A stretch of DNA of 64,000 nt from Crocinitomix catalasitica ATCC 23190 (GCF_000621625.1 NZ_JHXV01000025.1:1-64000), one strand, 5' to 3'. Counted from the first letter of the stretch, positions 24,948 through 34,771 are shown. A program made the numbers and translations. The notes: a model not told the origin generated them from the letters alone.

Positions 24948-25655
24948 CGCTTGTGACTTCGAGTCCCGCGCAAAAGCGCGCCTCAGCCACCGCTAACATT
25001 TTTTTGACAATTTAGAACAAATCATAGGTGACTGAGGCGTGCAAAGCACGGGACTCGAAGGCACCGGATCGAAGCCACCGCTAACATTTTTTAGATTATT
25101 TAGAACAAAACATAGGTGACTGAGGCGTGCAAAGCACGGGACGCGAAGGCACCGGATCGAAGCCACCGCTAACATATTTTAGATTATTTAGAACAAAACA
25201 TAGGTGACTGAGGCGTGCAAAGCACGGGACTCGAAGCCACCGACAACATTTTTTTGACAATTTAGAACAAAACATAGGTGACTGAGGCGTGCAAAGCACC
25301 GGATCGAAGCCACCGCTAACATTTTTTTGACAATCTAGAACAAAACATAGGTGACTGAGGCGTGCAAAGCACGGGACTCAAAGGCACCGGATCGAAGCTA
25401 CCGCTAACATTTTTTTGACAATTTAGAACAAAACGTAGGTGACTGAGGCGTGCAAAGCACGGGACTCGAAGGCACCGGCAACGAAGCCACCGCTAACATT
25501 TTTTTGACAATTTAGAACAAAACATAGGTGACTGAGGCGTGCAAAGCACCGGATCGAAGCCACCGACAACATTTTTTTGACAATTTAGAACAAAACATAG
25601 GTGACTGAGGCGTGCAAAGCACGGGACTCAAAGGCACCGTCAACGAAGCCACCGA
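24948..25655. repeat. Tandem array of eight REP-like R elements
   Basis: One L element (24948-24994, stem CGCGC-AAAA-GCGCG) leads eight R elements, whose GGTGACTGAGG flanks start at 25027, 25115, 25203, 25277, 25350, 25438, 25527 and 25600. Spacings are 88-89 or 73-74 bp. The short form has lost about 15 bp between small direct repeats in the GGACTCGAAGGCACCGG part. All eight have the stem CGTGC-AAA-GCAC(G). The array ends beside the stop codon of the MORN/TonB gene. Confidence 0.9.
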
Positions 25656-25660
25656 CAACG

Positions 25661-26686
25661 CTACCCCAACCTGAAGCTAATTGGTAAAACAAACAATGTT
25701 GGTTTAACGCGGTTATGATCCGTTCCGGGCGTCCATTTAGGCATGGCTTTAATAATCCGAATTGTTTCGTCGTCTAAATCTTCAGTGACACTTCTTACGA
25801 TATCGACATCATTGATATTTCCGTTAATTTCGACAGTGAACTTTATAAAAACCTTTCCACGTTCATCCGAATCAATTGAAACGGGTGGATAGACTAATTT
25901 TTTCTGAATGAATCTTATCATTGCATCTTGTCCTCCGGGAAACTGAGGATCGGCACTTATACTTGCATCAAAAGCCTTTGTCGTTCCATCTTCATTCCAC
26001 CACAAGGTTGTAGGAATTTCCCCTTCTACATAAAGTTCTTGCGCTGCCAATTGACCAGACTTAAAATAGTAATTCCATTCCCCCACTTTATTACCGTTCT
26101 CATAGGTTCCTTTTTCGTCTACCTTACCATTTTCCCAATATCTTGTCCACTCACCATTCATTTCATCTGCTTTATATTGCCCAGATTGAATCAATTTTTT
26201 GTTTTTCCATTCCTTATACTCACCCTCTAAATTCCCAGCTACATAGAATTTTTCCTCATCTAGTTTTCCTTTTTCATCCCAACTTTGCCAAACCCCTTCC
26301 CTAACGCCGTTTTTATAACTGCCTTTAGCACTCGTTTCCCCATTGGCATGGAAATATTCCCATTCACCAATGCGCTCACCCTCTTCATACCGTCCTGTTA
26401 AATCAAGTTTCCCATTTCTACCAAAACGCTGATACAACCCATGTTTCACCTCTTGCTTTTTAGATTGATAGGAAATAGATTCCTTCATTCTATTCGGTCG
26501 TTTGAATTTTTCAACCTGAAATGATTCGTCCGCATTCGAATAAGATTGTATATAATAATTGGCAACATCTTCTTCCTGTGTTTCCCACAAACCATTACAA
26601 AAAACAATGGTCGTATCCTCACTAGAAAGTGCAGTATTCGATAAAAGTGAGATTAAAAAAAATAGGGAAACAAAGCGTAGTTTCAT
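25661..26686 (-). CDS. Secreted MORN-repeat protein with TonB C-terminal domain
   Basis: A 341-residue protein with a signal peptide (residues 1-21, ending ALSS). Residues 85-225 hold about six MORN-like repeats (GLYQRFGRNGKLDLTG, GEWEYFHANGETSAKG, GVWQSWDEKGKL and so on), known in Bacteroidota as YwqK-type repeats. The C-terminal 90 residues are a TonB C-terminal domain (FPGGQDAMIRFIQKKLVYP ... GKVFIKFTVEINGNI). There is no N-terminal membrane anchor of TonB type, so energy transduction is doubtful; such proteins are probably periplasmic or surface scaffold proteins. Divergent from the SPFH gene, with 106 bp between starts. Exact role unknown. Confidence 0.85.
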   Translation of the reverse strand: MKLRFVSLFFLISLLSNTALSSEDTTIVFCNGLWETQEEDVANYYIQSYSNADESFQVEKFKRPNRMKESISYQSKKQEVKHGLYQRFGRNGKLDLTGRYEEGERIGEWEYFHANGETSAKGSYKNGVREGVWQSWDEKGKLDEEKFYVAGNLEGEYKEWKNKKLIQSGQYKADEMNGEWTRYWENGKVDEKGTYENGNKVGEWNYYFKSGQLAAQELYVEGEIPTTLWWNEDGTTKAFDASISADPQFPGGQDAMIRFIQKKLVYPPVSIDSDERGKVFIKFTVEINGNINDVDIVRSVTEDLDDETIRIIKAMPKWTPGTDHNRVKPTLFVLPISFRLG

Positions 26687-26792
26687 AAGTGTGAAAATTT
26701 AAAATTCAGAGTTCGAATATATAAAAACTTCGCTATCGCACCACAAAATCAATAAATTATACTTATCATTGTGATATCAAAATGATACTATT

Positions 26793-27647
26793 ATGAAAAA
26801 CGAAACAACAAGAAAGGCGAGCAATGGATATGTTTTTCTCCTTTTATTCTTCATCACTTTGGTGGTGATTATTGGTGGCATTGCCATTTTCGACAATCCT
26901 ATATTTTTAGTCCTTATATTGGCATTGTTATTTTTAGCCAGGGGATTCTTTACAGTTAACCCTAACAGTTCTAAAGTCATGGTTTTATTCGGTGCTTATA
27001 AAGGCACAGTAAAAGAGAACGGTTTCTTTTGGGCGAATCCTTTTTTCTCACGGACAAAAATCTCATTGAGAGCAAGGAATTTTGACAGTGATCGTTTAAA
27101 AGTGAACGACAAAATCGGCAATCCGATAATGATTAATGTGATTTTGGTTTGGAAAGTGAGTGACACATTTAAAGCCGCTTTTGATGTGGACAATTACGAA
27201 GAATTTGTTCGTGTACAAACAGATGCAGCCGTTCGAAAATTAGCGGGTATTTATCCTTATGATAGTTTTGATGACGAGCAAGCAGACATCACATTGCGTT
27301 CGGGTATGGACGAGGTCAACACGGCATTAGAGCATGAAATCACGGAGCGATTATCGATGGCCGGGCTTGAGGTGATGGAAGCGCGAATAGGCTATTTGGC
27401 TTATGCTCCGGAGATTGCCAGTTCGATGTTAAAAAGACAACAAGCCGTTGCGATTGTTGCAGCGCGTAAAAAAATTGTAGAAGGAGCCGTTGGAATGGTT
27501 GAGGATGCATTAGCACAATTATCGAATGATGGAATTATTGATTTTGATGACGACAAAAAGGCATCGATGATTAGTAATTTAATGGTAGTTTTGTGCAGTG
27601 ATAAAGAAGTAACACCTGTTGTAAATGCAGGAACGTTAAACGGATAG
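26793..27647 (+). CDS. SPFH/band 7 membrane protein
   Basis: A 284-residue protein with two N-terminal hydrophobic helices (about residues 13-33 and 35-52), then the SPFH/prohibitin fold (VNPNSSKVMVLFGAYKGTV, INVILVWKVSDTFKAAFDVDNY, LAPEIASSMLKRQQA-type helix with repeated Ala/Glu). SPFH proteins form oligomeric rings on membranes and organise microdomains or proteases. The gene is followed after a single base by a ribbon-helix-helix protein gene, so the two form a tight pair. I have seen this pairing as a recurrent arrangement in bacteria, but its function is unknown. Confidence 0.88.
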   Translation: MKNETTRKASNGYVFLLLFFITLVVIIGGIAIFDNPIFLVLILALLFLARGFFTVNPNSSKVMVLFGAYKGTVKENGFFWANPFFSRTKISLRARNFDSDRLKVNDKIGNPIMINVILVWKVSDTFKAAFDVDNYEEFVRVQTDAAVRKLAGIYPYDSFDDEQADITLRSGMDEVNTALEHEITERLSMAGLEVMEARIGYLAYAPEIASSMLKRQQAVAIVAARKKIVEGAVGMVEDALAQLSNDGIIDFDDDKKASMISNLMVVLCSDKEVTPVVNAGTLNG

Positions 27648-27648
27648 T

Positions 27649-27834
27649 ATGAGTAAAAAGAAGTCGTTTGTATTGCGGATTGATCCAGACACATTTAAGC
27701 AAATTGAGAAATGGGCTGATGATGAATTCCGTAGTGTGAATGGACAATTGGAATGGATGATTACGCAGAGCCTCAAACAGAATAAGCGGCTAAAGTCGAG
27801 AACGAAGCGGAATGATGATGAGATTGAGGAATAG
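27649..27834 (+). CDS. Arc-like ribbon-helix-helix protein
   Basis: A 61-residue basic protein. KKSFVLRIDPDTFKQIEKWA is the beta-strand plus first helix of the Arc/MetJ fold, and FRSVNGQLEWMITQSL the second helix; a Lys/Arg-rich tail follows. Such proteins dimerise and bind short DNA operators. It starts one base after the SPFH stop, so it is cotranscribed and translationally coupled. No toxin gene accompanies it, which argues against a toxin-antitoxin pair. It may regulate the SPFH gene or act with its product. Confidence 0.8.
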   Translation: MSKKKSFVLRIDPDTFKQIEKWADDEFRSVNGQLEWMITQSLKQNKRLKSRTKRNDDEIEE

Positions 27835-27955
27835 CACTAAAAATACTTTTTCATCATGATAAAACCATTAATATTTATAAAAAAGGTTATTTTTAAAACC
27901 TACAGCGCCAACCAATAGTAAATAACTAGCGTTGTAACTAAAAATATTATCCATA

Positions 27956-30148
27956 ATGCAACGCCTAACACCACTATTGCTATTACTTATTTTTTCAGGT
28001 CAACTTTACGCACAACATCTCGAGTGGATAACCTCCCAGCAAGAAGGCTCTGCTTCGAGAGGAGATAGGATAGCCGTGGATGGTAATGGTGATGTTATTG
28101 TAATTGGAATTTTTTCCGGAACAAAAGATATCGAAGACGGACCTGGAGAAACGATAGTAACGTCTAATGGAGAAGATGATGTTTTTGTACAAAAAACAAC
28201 AAATGAAGGAGATTTTGTATGGGGAATTTCATACGGAAACTCCGAACATGACTGGGTTTACGGAATTGAAACCGATACAGAAAACAATATTTACATCTGC
28301 GGATTTTTTACAGGAACGATTGATTTTGATCCGGGGGATGGCATTGAAAATAGGACAGCAGTCCATGATCGTGACGCTTATGTTCTCAAACTCAGTCCTG
28401 CCGGTGAATTTTTGTGGGTTTATACAGTGGGAGGATTTCGCAACGACATAGCGTACGATGTTAATATAGATGCTTTTGGCGTAGTAAATATGATTGGCAC
28501 TTTATTAAGTGAAGTAGACATGGATATGGGACCAGACGAATTTATTTTGGACAATTCAAACGGTAATCTTTTTCTGCTTAAAATCACTTCGGACGCTGAA
28601 TTTATTGATGCCCGAATCATCGCCAGTAGCGTTCCTTATCCAAAATTTACGTTTGATTCGGAAAATAACATCATACTAACAGGGTCCTTTAGTTGGACCT
28701 ATGATTTTGATCCAGGAGTTGACGAACATCTATTAACAGTAGTAGGAGGTAAAGATATTTTTGTATCAAAACTCACCAATAGTGGTGATTTGATCTGGGC
28801 AAAATCTTTTGGTGGAGGTGGAGATGATATTGCAACAAATATTGCCGTAAATAATGATGGTGAAGTATTTGTAACGGGGTACTTTGATGGGTTTATCTTT
28901 TTTGACTATGGTATTTTTGATTATACATTGTTTCCTGCAGGAGAAAGAGACGCATTTATTTTCAAACTAGATGCAGACGGTATATTAGCATGGGCGCGCA
29001 GACTCGGTGGAGAAAGTAGGGATGTAGCGAACACCGTAGAAATTGACGATGCTGGCAATGTCTTTTTCGGGGGATATTTTAGAGGTTTAGCAGATGTCCA
29101 TCCTAGTCCTATTATAGCAGATTATTATGACACTGGAAGGGAATCTATAAGCGGTGGGTATTTTGAAAAACTCGACACTTATGGAAATTTAATTTGGTCA
29201 AAAATATACAATTTCGCAGGCACAACTGTAAATGATACTTATAGAGATGATGACGGTAATATTTATTTTACAGGTACAACGAACGGTACGCACGATTACG
29301 ATACCGGTCCCCGTGAACATTTTAATACGACAGCTGGTACCTCAAGTTTCATTTTAAAGTTATCCGATTGTGGAATTTCAGAATACACAAGAAGAGATAC
29401 TGCTTGCTATTCATATACAGTGGATAGCGGAGATGAGACCTATTATGAAAGCGGTATTTATAATGACACCATTTTAGGTGACGGTGGTTGCGATCTATTC
29501 CTAACGATCGAACTAGAGATTAGATCAAATGAGTCTACCTCAATAGCTATCAATGAATGTATTTCATATACACCAGAAGGTGCAGACACGACCTATTTTG
29601 AATCAGGCGTACACGCAGACACTTTAACCAATATTTACGGTTGTGACAGCATTATCATCACCAATTTTGAAATTAACGATGCGTTAGGTACAGAAGTAAA
29701 CCAAACAGACTTCACATTAACAGCCGTCGCTAGCGGACTAACCTACCAATGGGTGGATTGCAATGCAAGTTATGCCGAAGTTATAGACGAAACTGATCCA
29801 AACTATACGCCAACTACAAATGGTTCATATGCTGTTATCATATCTGATGGTGTTTGTACTGATACTTCGGCTTGTTTTGAGATCGCTGGACTTTCAACAG
29901 AAAGTATCCCAAACAGGCAATATCAAATTTACCCAAATCCATCGCAAGGCTTATTCCACATTAAGAGTCCACCCGGCGACTATGTTAACAGTACTATTTA
30001 TATAAAAAACATTATGGGTAAAACCATTAAATCAACCATTATTGGTCCTGATCAAAACATCGAATTAGATATTGCGAGTGGCATTTACTTTATAGAGGTT
30101 GCTTTGGCTAACGAAATAATTTATACCCAAAAATTAATTGTACAATGA
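27956..30148 (+). CDS. T9SS-exported protein with SBBP-like beta-propeller repeats
   Basis: A 730-residue surface or secreted protein: signal peptide (about residues 1-19), then repeated units of the form DGNGDVIVIGIFSGTKDIEDG / DVFVQK ... FVWGISYGNSEHDW, which are SBBP-type propeller blades (residues 25-470). A cysteine-containing segment with two DTxYxESG-type repeats follows, and then the type A T9SS sorting domain beginning at IYPNPSQGLFHI (about 660). The family is exported by the type IX system; ligand unknown. The following gene overlaps by 4 bp (ATGA), so the two related proteins are coexpressed. Confidence 0.87.
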   Translation: MQRLTPLLLLLIFSGQLYAQHLEWITSQQEGSASRGDRIAVDGNGDVIVIGIFSGTKDIEDGPGETIVTSNGEDDVFVQKTTNEGDFVWGISYGNSEHDWVYGIETDTENNIYICGFFTGTIDFDPGDGIENRTAVHDRDAYVLKLSPAGEFLWVYTVGGFRNDIAYDVNIDAFGVVNMIGTLLSEVDMDMGPDEFILDNSNGNLFLLKITSDAEFIDARIIASSVPYPKFTFDSENNIILTGSFSWTYDFDPGVDEHLLTVVGGKDIFVSKLTNSGDLIWAKSFGGGGDDIATNIAVNNDGEVFVTGYFDGFIFFDYGIFDYTLFPAGERDAFIFKLDADGILAWARRLGGESRDVANTVEIDDAGNVFFGGYFRGLADVHPSPIIADYYDTGRESISGGYFEKLDTYGNLIWSKIYNFAGTTVNDTYRDDDGNIYFTGTTNGTHDYDTGPREHFNTTAGTSSFILKLSDCGISEYTRRDTACYSYTVDSGDETYYESGIYNDTILGDGGCDLFLTIELEIRSNESTSIAINECISYTPEGADTTYFESGVHADTLTNIYGCDSIIITNFEINDALGTEVNQTDFTLTAVASGLTYQWVDCNASYAEVIDETDPNYTPTTNGSYAVIISDGVCTDTSACFEIAGLSTESIPNRQYQIYPNPSQGLFHIKSPPGDYVNSTIYIKNIMGKTIKSTIIGPDQNIELDIASGIYFIEVALANEIIYTQKLIVQ

Positions 30149-32511
30149 AGATTTTAAGCTATTTATTTATTCTCTATTTACTTTTCGTAAATGTACAAAA
30201 TGTATTTGGACAATCATTTCGACAAGGCGCAAGTATGCATTCTAGTCAAAATGAAATTTTTAATTCGGTTGAAGCATTATCCAATGGCAATATAGTTACC
30301 ACGTTTAATACGGAATGGGACAACATCGGAATTGAGCTGCCTGTTGGCTATGGTTCTCATGTAGATTATTCAGGAACTAAATCTATTATTTGTTTTAACA
30401 ATAAACTTACTGATGTAGAATGGTTCGTCACCTTTAAAGGGAATGACAATATGGATATCTGCGAAGTCGTTGTGGATGAAGAAGATAATTCATACGTGCG
30501 TTTTACTGGTGCTAATCGCGATCCATTCGTACTCAATAACGATACATTATATGCTCCTAACTTAACAGCTAAAACATATATTATTAAAATCAACAAATTT
30601 GGTGAAATCGTCTGGAAACGTGTATTAGATGATACCATGATAAAAGACACAAGGCAAATGCAAATAGCCAATGGCGCACTTTACGTGATGATTGATTTTA
30701 GAGAAGATATTGAAAATCCTTTTGGTGGCATTTTGCCAACAATTGGTAGCAGCGATTATTATATCACAAAAATAAGTTACGACAATGAACTTCTAGATCT
30801 GTATCATATCTATTGTCATGTGGGCAGTTTACTAATTCAGGATTTTGATATATCATCAGATGGAAATATTTTATTGGCAGCTCAAACTCCCATGAACCTT
30901 GTGGTCAACGGCAATATATTATACTCTACATATCCAGGTTTAATTGATTATTCTGGAATATTTGAAATAAGCCCTGATGGTACGGTACTTTTAAATTCAA
31001 TTCCCAATTCTTTATATACATTAATTGTAGAGTATAACAATGATAACAATGTTCTAGTTGCTGGAAAATCATCCGCTTTGGTTGAAGATGAACCAATTCT
31101 TGGTGATACCAGTTATGCAACTGACTGTGGTAAATTCATTTTTGCAGGCCTCACAGACGATTTTGAAATTGATTGGATAGCGTTTTATTATCGCGAATAT
31201 GAACCTTGCCAATTTACAGAGCTTAGCATTGCTGATATAGCGGAAGATTGCAGAGGTAATTATTATTTAGTTGGCAGGACTGAGGACCGTACTAGATTTG
31301 GAGATTTCTTTTTTAGAGAGAGCTCGGCAGACGCAGGCAATAGAGGTGATGCATTTATTGTTAAAACAGATAGTGTTGGTACACCGACATGGTTAGGCCA
31401 TGGAGGAGGAACCATTTTTTCAGATCAATTCATTGGTGTGACTGTTGACAATAATGGAGCCGCATATGCCGCTGGTTATTATTCTGGTAGTTGTAGCTTT
31501 GGCAGTATTAGATTTACCGGTATAGGAGGAGGTATGCATACCGAAGCAATGCTCATTCGTCTTCAAGATGCCATACCAGATTATCCAGTTGCTGAGCTTT
31601 CTGCAGAGATCTCAGATATATGTATTGGTGACACAGTTAGACTGGAATTTGACACAACGTTTGCAATCGATTATTCATGGCTACCTGTAGATATGACTGA
31701 TAGTCTAACTTTCAGACCAGACACTATTGGATCGTATTCATATTCACTTATTGCTTATGACTCATTGGGATGTCAGGACGAGGTTTCAATTAACGTGGAA
31801 GTGCACAATTTTCCTGATGTAGCTATTCATGTTTTAAGCGAAGACATTTGTATTGGAGATTCATTAATATTGAACCCAACCGGTGCTACAACTTATTTGT
31901 GGGAACCAGAATACATCTCTGATACCTATCACCAACCTGATGAAGTTGGCGACGAAAGATTTATCTTAACAGGCATCGATGATTACGGGTGTAGCAATAG
32001 AGATACTATTTTTATCAATACACACGAATTGCCGCGAATAGTAGATCCTGTTATATCACATGAGTTAATGGGTGAAGATGGTTCAATAGATATCAGAGGT
32101 GAAGGAGGTAACCCACCGTATACATTCGATTGGGATAGAGACGAAATTGATGACTTTGATGACACAGAAGACTTAACCGACTTAACTGAAGGACTTTATA
32201 CTGTTAGAATAAAGGATAATCTAGGTTGTATCAATTCAGATTCTTATGAAGTATTGAGTTTTCTATCCTTAACAGGCTCAGACGATCCTGAAATTTTAAT
32301 TTATCCTAACCCAGCACAAGATTTGCTATATATAAATGCTGAAAATGAATTCACTTATAAAATTTTTAATGCAGCAGGTTCTGAAATAGTGCAGGGTAGG
32401 CACAGTAACAATACATCAATGATCAAAATTGACCAACTCAATTCTGGCACTTACCTAATTCAATTGTATCAAAAAGAGCAAATCTTTCATTTTAAATTTG
32501 TTAAACTTTAA
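30145..32511 (+). CDS. T9SS-exported propeller protein with SprB-like repeat
   Basis: A 788-residue protein with a signal peptide (residues 1-22). The N-terminal 480 residues are diverged propeller-like repeats (DNNGAAYAAGYYSGSCSFG, IVKTDSVGTPTWLGHGGG) resembling the upstream gene. Two Ig-like segments with C ... GDT motifs follow, then an SprB-type repeat (NPPYTFDWDRDEIDDFDD ... GLYTVRIKDNLGC, about 645-700). The end is a type A sorting domain at IYPNPAQDLLYI (about 718). It overlaps its neighbour by 4 bp, which suggests the two act together on the cell surface. Confidence 0.86.
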   Translation: MKILSYLFILYLLFVNVQNVFGQSFRQGASMHSSQNEIFNSVEALSNGNIVTTFNTEWDNIGIELPVGYGSHVDYSGTKSIICFNNKLTDVEWFVTFKGNDNMDICEVVVDEEDNSYVRFTGANRDPFVLNNDTLYAPNLTAKTYIIKINKFGEIVWKRVLDDTMIKDTRQMQIANGALYVMIDFREDIENPFGGILPTIGSSDYYITKISYDNELLDLYHIYCHVGSLLIQDFDISSDGNILLAAQTPMNLVVNGNILYSTYPGLIDYSGIFEISPDGTVLLNSIPNSLYTLIVEYNNDNNVLVAGKSSALVEDEPILGDTSYATDCGKFIFAGLTDDFEIDWIAFYYREYEPCQFTELSIADIAEDCRGNYYLVGRTEDRTRFGDFFFRESSADAGNRGDAFIVKTDSVGTPTWLGHGGGTIFSDQFIGVTVDNNGAAYAAGYYSGSCSFGSIRFTGIGGGMHTEAMLIRLQDAIPDYPVAELSAEISDICIGDTVRLEFDTTFAIDYSWLPVDMTDSLTFRPDTIGSYSYSLIAYDSLGCQDEVSINVEVHNFPDVAIHVLSEDICIGDSLILNPTGATTYLWEPEYISDTYHQPDEVGDERFILTGIDDYGCSNRDTIFINTHELPRIVDPVISHELMGEDGSIDIRGEGGNPPYTFDWDRDEIDDFDDTEDLTDLTEGLYTVRIKDNLGCINSDSYEVLSFLSLTGSDDPEILIYPNPAQDLLYINAENEFTYKIFNAAGSEIVQGRHSNNTSMIKIDQLNSGTYLIQLYQKEQIFHFKFVKL

Positions 32512-32662
32512 TCTTAACTATAACAATTCATTTGCCCGAGACGGAATTTAAAACCCAGAACAAGTAACCGCAACGCACGAAACCTACCAACGTGAGAATT
32601 ACGATAGAAATCGGTACGATGACACTGCAACAAAAACCTAATCTTTCCCCTAATTTTGCAAT

Positions 32663-32830
32663 ATGAGTAAAAAGTTACGTGACGGAAAGAACAAAAAATT
32701 GCACAGCAAATTGATTGGTCAGAAGAAGCAAAAAATTGTAGATAAAGAGGTCGCTCGAAAACAGAAGTTAAAAGCGATGTATGCGAAGTTGAACGAAGAC
32801 AAATCGGACGAGGAACCTAAGACAACTTAA
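32663..32830 (+). CDS. Small basic protein, 55 residues
   Basis: The reading frame starts MSKKLRDGKNKKLHSKLIGQ and continues with KQKIVDKEVARKQKLKAMYA, a Lys-rich helix, ending in an acidic tail (DKSDEEPKTT). A TAATTTTG -7-like box sits only 4 nt before the ATG (32651-32658), so the message may be leaderless. Its last 14 bp overlap the end of the converging phosphatase gene. The composition suggests a nucleic-acid or ribosome-associated protein, but that is only a guess. Confidence 0.55.
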   Translation: MSKKLRDGKNKKLHSKLIGQKKQKIVDKEVARKQKLKAMYAKLNEDKSDEEPKTT

Positions 32831-34166
32831 TTCCAATTACTGAAACATCATCAATCTGTTCTTGGCAACCTTTCCATTTATTAAACTCCTCAATTAAATG
32901 CGGCATTCGCTCCTCGAATTTTAAACTTGCATTTTTTTGCAACAATCGTTTAAAAGGTTTGAAACCAAACTTCTTCCCTCTTTCACCACCGAATTGATCG
33001 CGGTAGCCATCAGAGAATAAATAAATCGAATCCCCCTTTGCTACTTCCACATGCATATTTGAATAAGGATCTGTATGCCGACTATTTAAACCGATTGGTT
33101 TTTTATCCCCACGCAAAATAGTATACACATCCTCACTCACGGTCACCAAACAATTATTCGCTCCGCTAAAACTCCATTTCTTGGTAGCTGAATCAAACAT
33201 CACAACAGACATGTCTATTCCATCATTCAAATTAGATTGAGACAATTTTAAACGGAATTCCTCATTCAATTCTTCTAAGAACATCGCCGGAGAATTGATT
33301 TTCTTCTTCGTGAAAAAATGATCAATACTTGCTAAACCCAAAATAGAAATCATCGCACCAGGAATGCCATGACCAGTACAATCGCCCAAGACGATAAATG
33401 TCCGTTCATCTTGCTCACCTACCCAATACATATCCCCTGAAACCTCTTCCTTAGGTTTAAATAAAATGAAATAATCTTTAATAATTGATGCTATTGTTTC
33501 CTCACTTGGCATTAAACTCGCCTGAATATTCTTTGCATAACGAATACTGGCTTCAATCTCACTCTGACGCTCCTCAATCTCCACTTTCTGATTCCTGACC
33601 ATAGACAGAAACTTATAACTATTTCTTTTGAACATCACCATCACAATCATCACAACAAAGATGGAGGCGAGTACGATAAAGATCTGTAAACAATCAACAA
33701 TAAATTCGTCCCCCGTAAACATGGGTACATGGAATTCTTGTATATAAAGATTCGCTACAAACACCGCAGAATTCAATACCTCAATAACAATAATGGACTT
33801 CAGTCGATTAAAAATGATGAACCAGAGAATCGCTGTTGTAAAAAGTGCAAACGCTGCCCCTGATCCCTTTCCGAAATAAATGGACAATCCCGTGAGCACA
33901 ATCCAAGGGCTAACAGTCAGCGCAGCACGTGACAATATCATCCGATCTTTCGAGCAAAAATAAAAGCTGAGTAATCCCAAGCCAAAACTTACCGCAACAA
34001 TAATAGATAGAAACGGAGAGCTAATAATTACGCCCATTATAAAGGTCAGTAAATAAGTCCCCAACAAAACCAAAGACACCCGGTTATAAGTTCTCTTTCG
34101 TTCCGCTTTAAATTCTTCCATTTCTGGTCGAACACCACAATCTATAAGTCGATTAATTATTTGCAT
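32817..34166 (-). CDS. Membrane-bound SpoIIE/PP2C-type serine phosphatase
   Basis: A 449-residue protein. The N-terminal 195 residues contain about six membrane helices, a short coiled segment follows (EIEERQSEIEASIRYAKNIQ), and the PP2C-SpoIIE domain covers about 225-448. Metal-binding motifs are visible: EVSGDMYW, VLGDCTGHGIPGAMIS, LFSDGYRDQFGG and DDVSVIGIK. Such phosphatases reverse Ser/Thr phosphorylation, often in partner-switching or stress pathways. No anti-sigma or STAS gene is adjacent. The N-terminal region has no recognisable ligand domain. Confidence 0.9.
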   Translation of the reverse strand: MQIINRLIDCGVRPEMEEFKAERKRTYNRVSLVLLGTYLLTFIMGVIISSPFLSIIVAVSFGLGLLSFYFCSKDRMILSRAALTVSPWIVLTGLSIYFGKGSGAAFALFTTAILWFIIFNRLKSIIVIEVLNSAVFVANLYIQEFHVPMFTGDEFIVDCLQIFIVLASIFVVMIVMVMFKRNSYKFLSMVRNQKVEIEERQSEIEASIRYAKNIQASLMPSEETIASIIKDYFILFKPKEEVSGDMYWVGEQDERTFIVLGDCTGHGIPGAMISILGLASIDHFFTKKKINSPAMFLEELNEEFRLKLSQSNLNDGIDMSVVMFDSATKKWSFSGANNCLVTVSEDVYTILRGDKKPIGLNSRHTDPYSNMHVEVAKGDSIYLFSDGYRDQFGGERGKKFGFKPFKRLLQKNASLKFEERMPHLIEEFNKWKGCQEQIDDVSVIGIKLS

Positions 34167-34771
34167 AAAAGATTAAATGCACGGGATTATTTGTTGGAAC
34201 ACGTTTATTATGAGCACGTATGGGTTATACGTTTGATTCGACAAGATAATTTATTATTTTAAATTTTAGGGGATTTGGGGTTAAAATAGATTGGTTATAA
34301 ATTAATTACCACCACCCATAGCCCCTCCTTTTAGGAGGGGATGGGGGTGATCCTGGGATATTACGCTTAATATAAATAAAACTAAAATTTTTTAATTTAA
34401 TTTTCTTGAAACATGTTTGTATTTAATTGGTTTATTGTGGAGTAAGGTAAACGCCTACGGCTTTTGTGGATTGGAACACCTTCGGTGTTTTTTTGCCTTC
34501 GGCTGTTGGGATTGGAACGCCTTCGGCATTTTGCCTTCGGCTGTTGGGGTTGGAACGCCTTCGGCATTTTGCCTTCGGCTGTTGGGGTTGGAACGCCTTC
34601 GGCATTTTGCCTTCGGCTGTTGGGGTTGGAACGCCTTCGGCATTTTGCCTTCGGCTGTTGGGGTTGGAACGCCTTCGGCATTTTGCCTTCGGCTGTTGGG
34701 GTATTAAGGGGTATGTATTTTGTAGGTTGACCCCTCCGCCTGCGGCACCTCCCCTGGGAGGGGAGGGTGTT
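34167..34771. other. Gene-free stretch with palindromes and a tandem repeat
   Basis: Besides the 38-bp tandem repeat there are two GC-rich hairpins: CCCCTCC-TTTTA-GGAGGGG (34322-34340) and CCTCCCC-TGGGA-GGGGAGG (34748-34766), the latter preceded by CCTCCGCCTGCGGC. Similar pyrimidine/purine palindromes are dispersed in many Bacteroidota genomes. No credible gene is present. Confidence 0.7.
34470..34701. repeat. 38-bp tandem repeat, five copies plus a degenerate one
   Basis: Full copies start at 34512, 34550, 34588, 34626 and 34664, and a diverged copy at about 34472. Each unit contains GCCTTCGGC (a small TTC-loop hairpin) and a second GCCTTCGGC followed by TGTTGGGG. Because 38 is not a multiple of 3, all frames stay open, giving long but artificial ORFs on both strands. 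Confidence 0.95.

Noticed and set aside
21013-25299. Several 60-72-residue minus-strand ORFs in the repeat arrays
   Set aside because: All encode the same peptide from the REP-like unit (SPVLCTPQSPMFCSK-like) and break at every indel; no sign of selection on the protein.
24948-25655. Possible CRISPR array
   Set aside because: The spaced repeats are 73-89 bp with conserved, not unique, intervening sequence, and no cas genes are present.
27649-27834. Antitoxin of a toxin-antitoxin pair
   Set aside because: The RHH protein has no adjacent toxin; its partner is an SPFH protein, so I did not call it an antitoxin.
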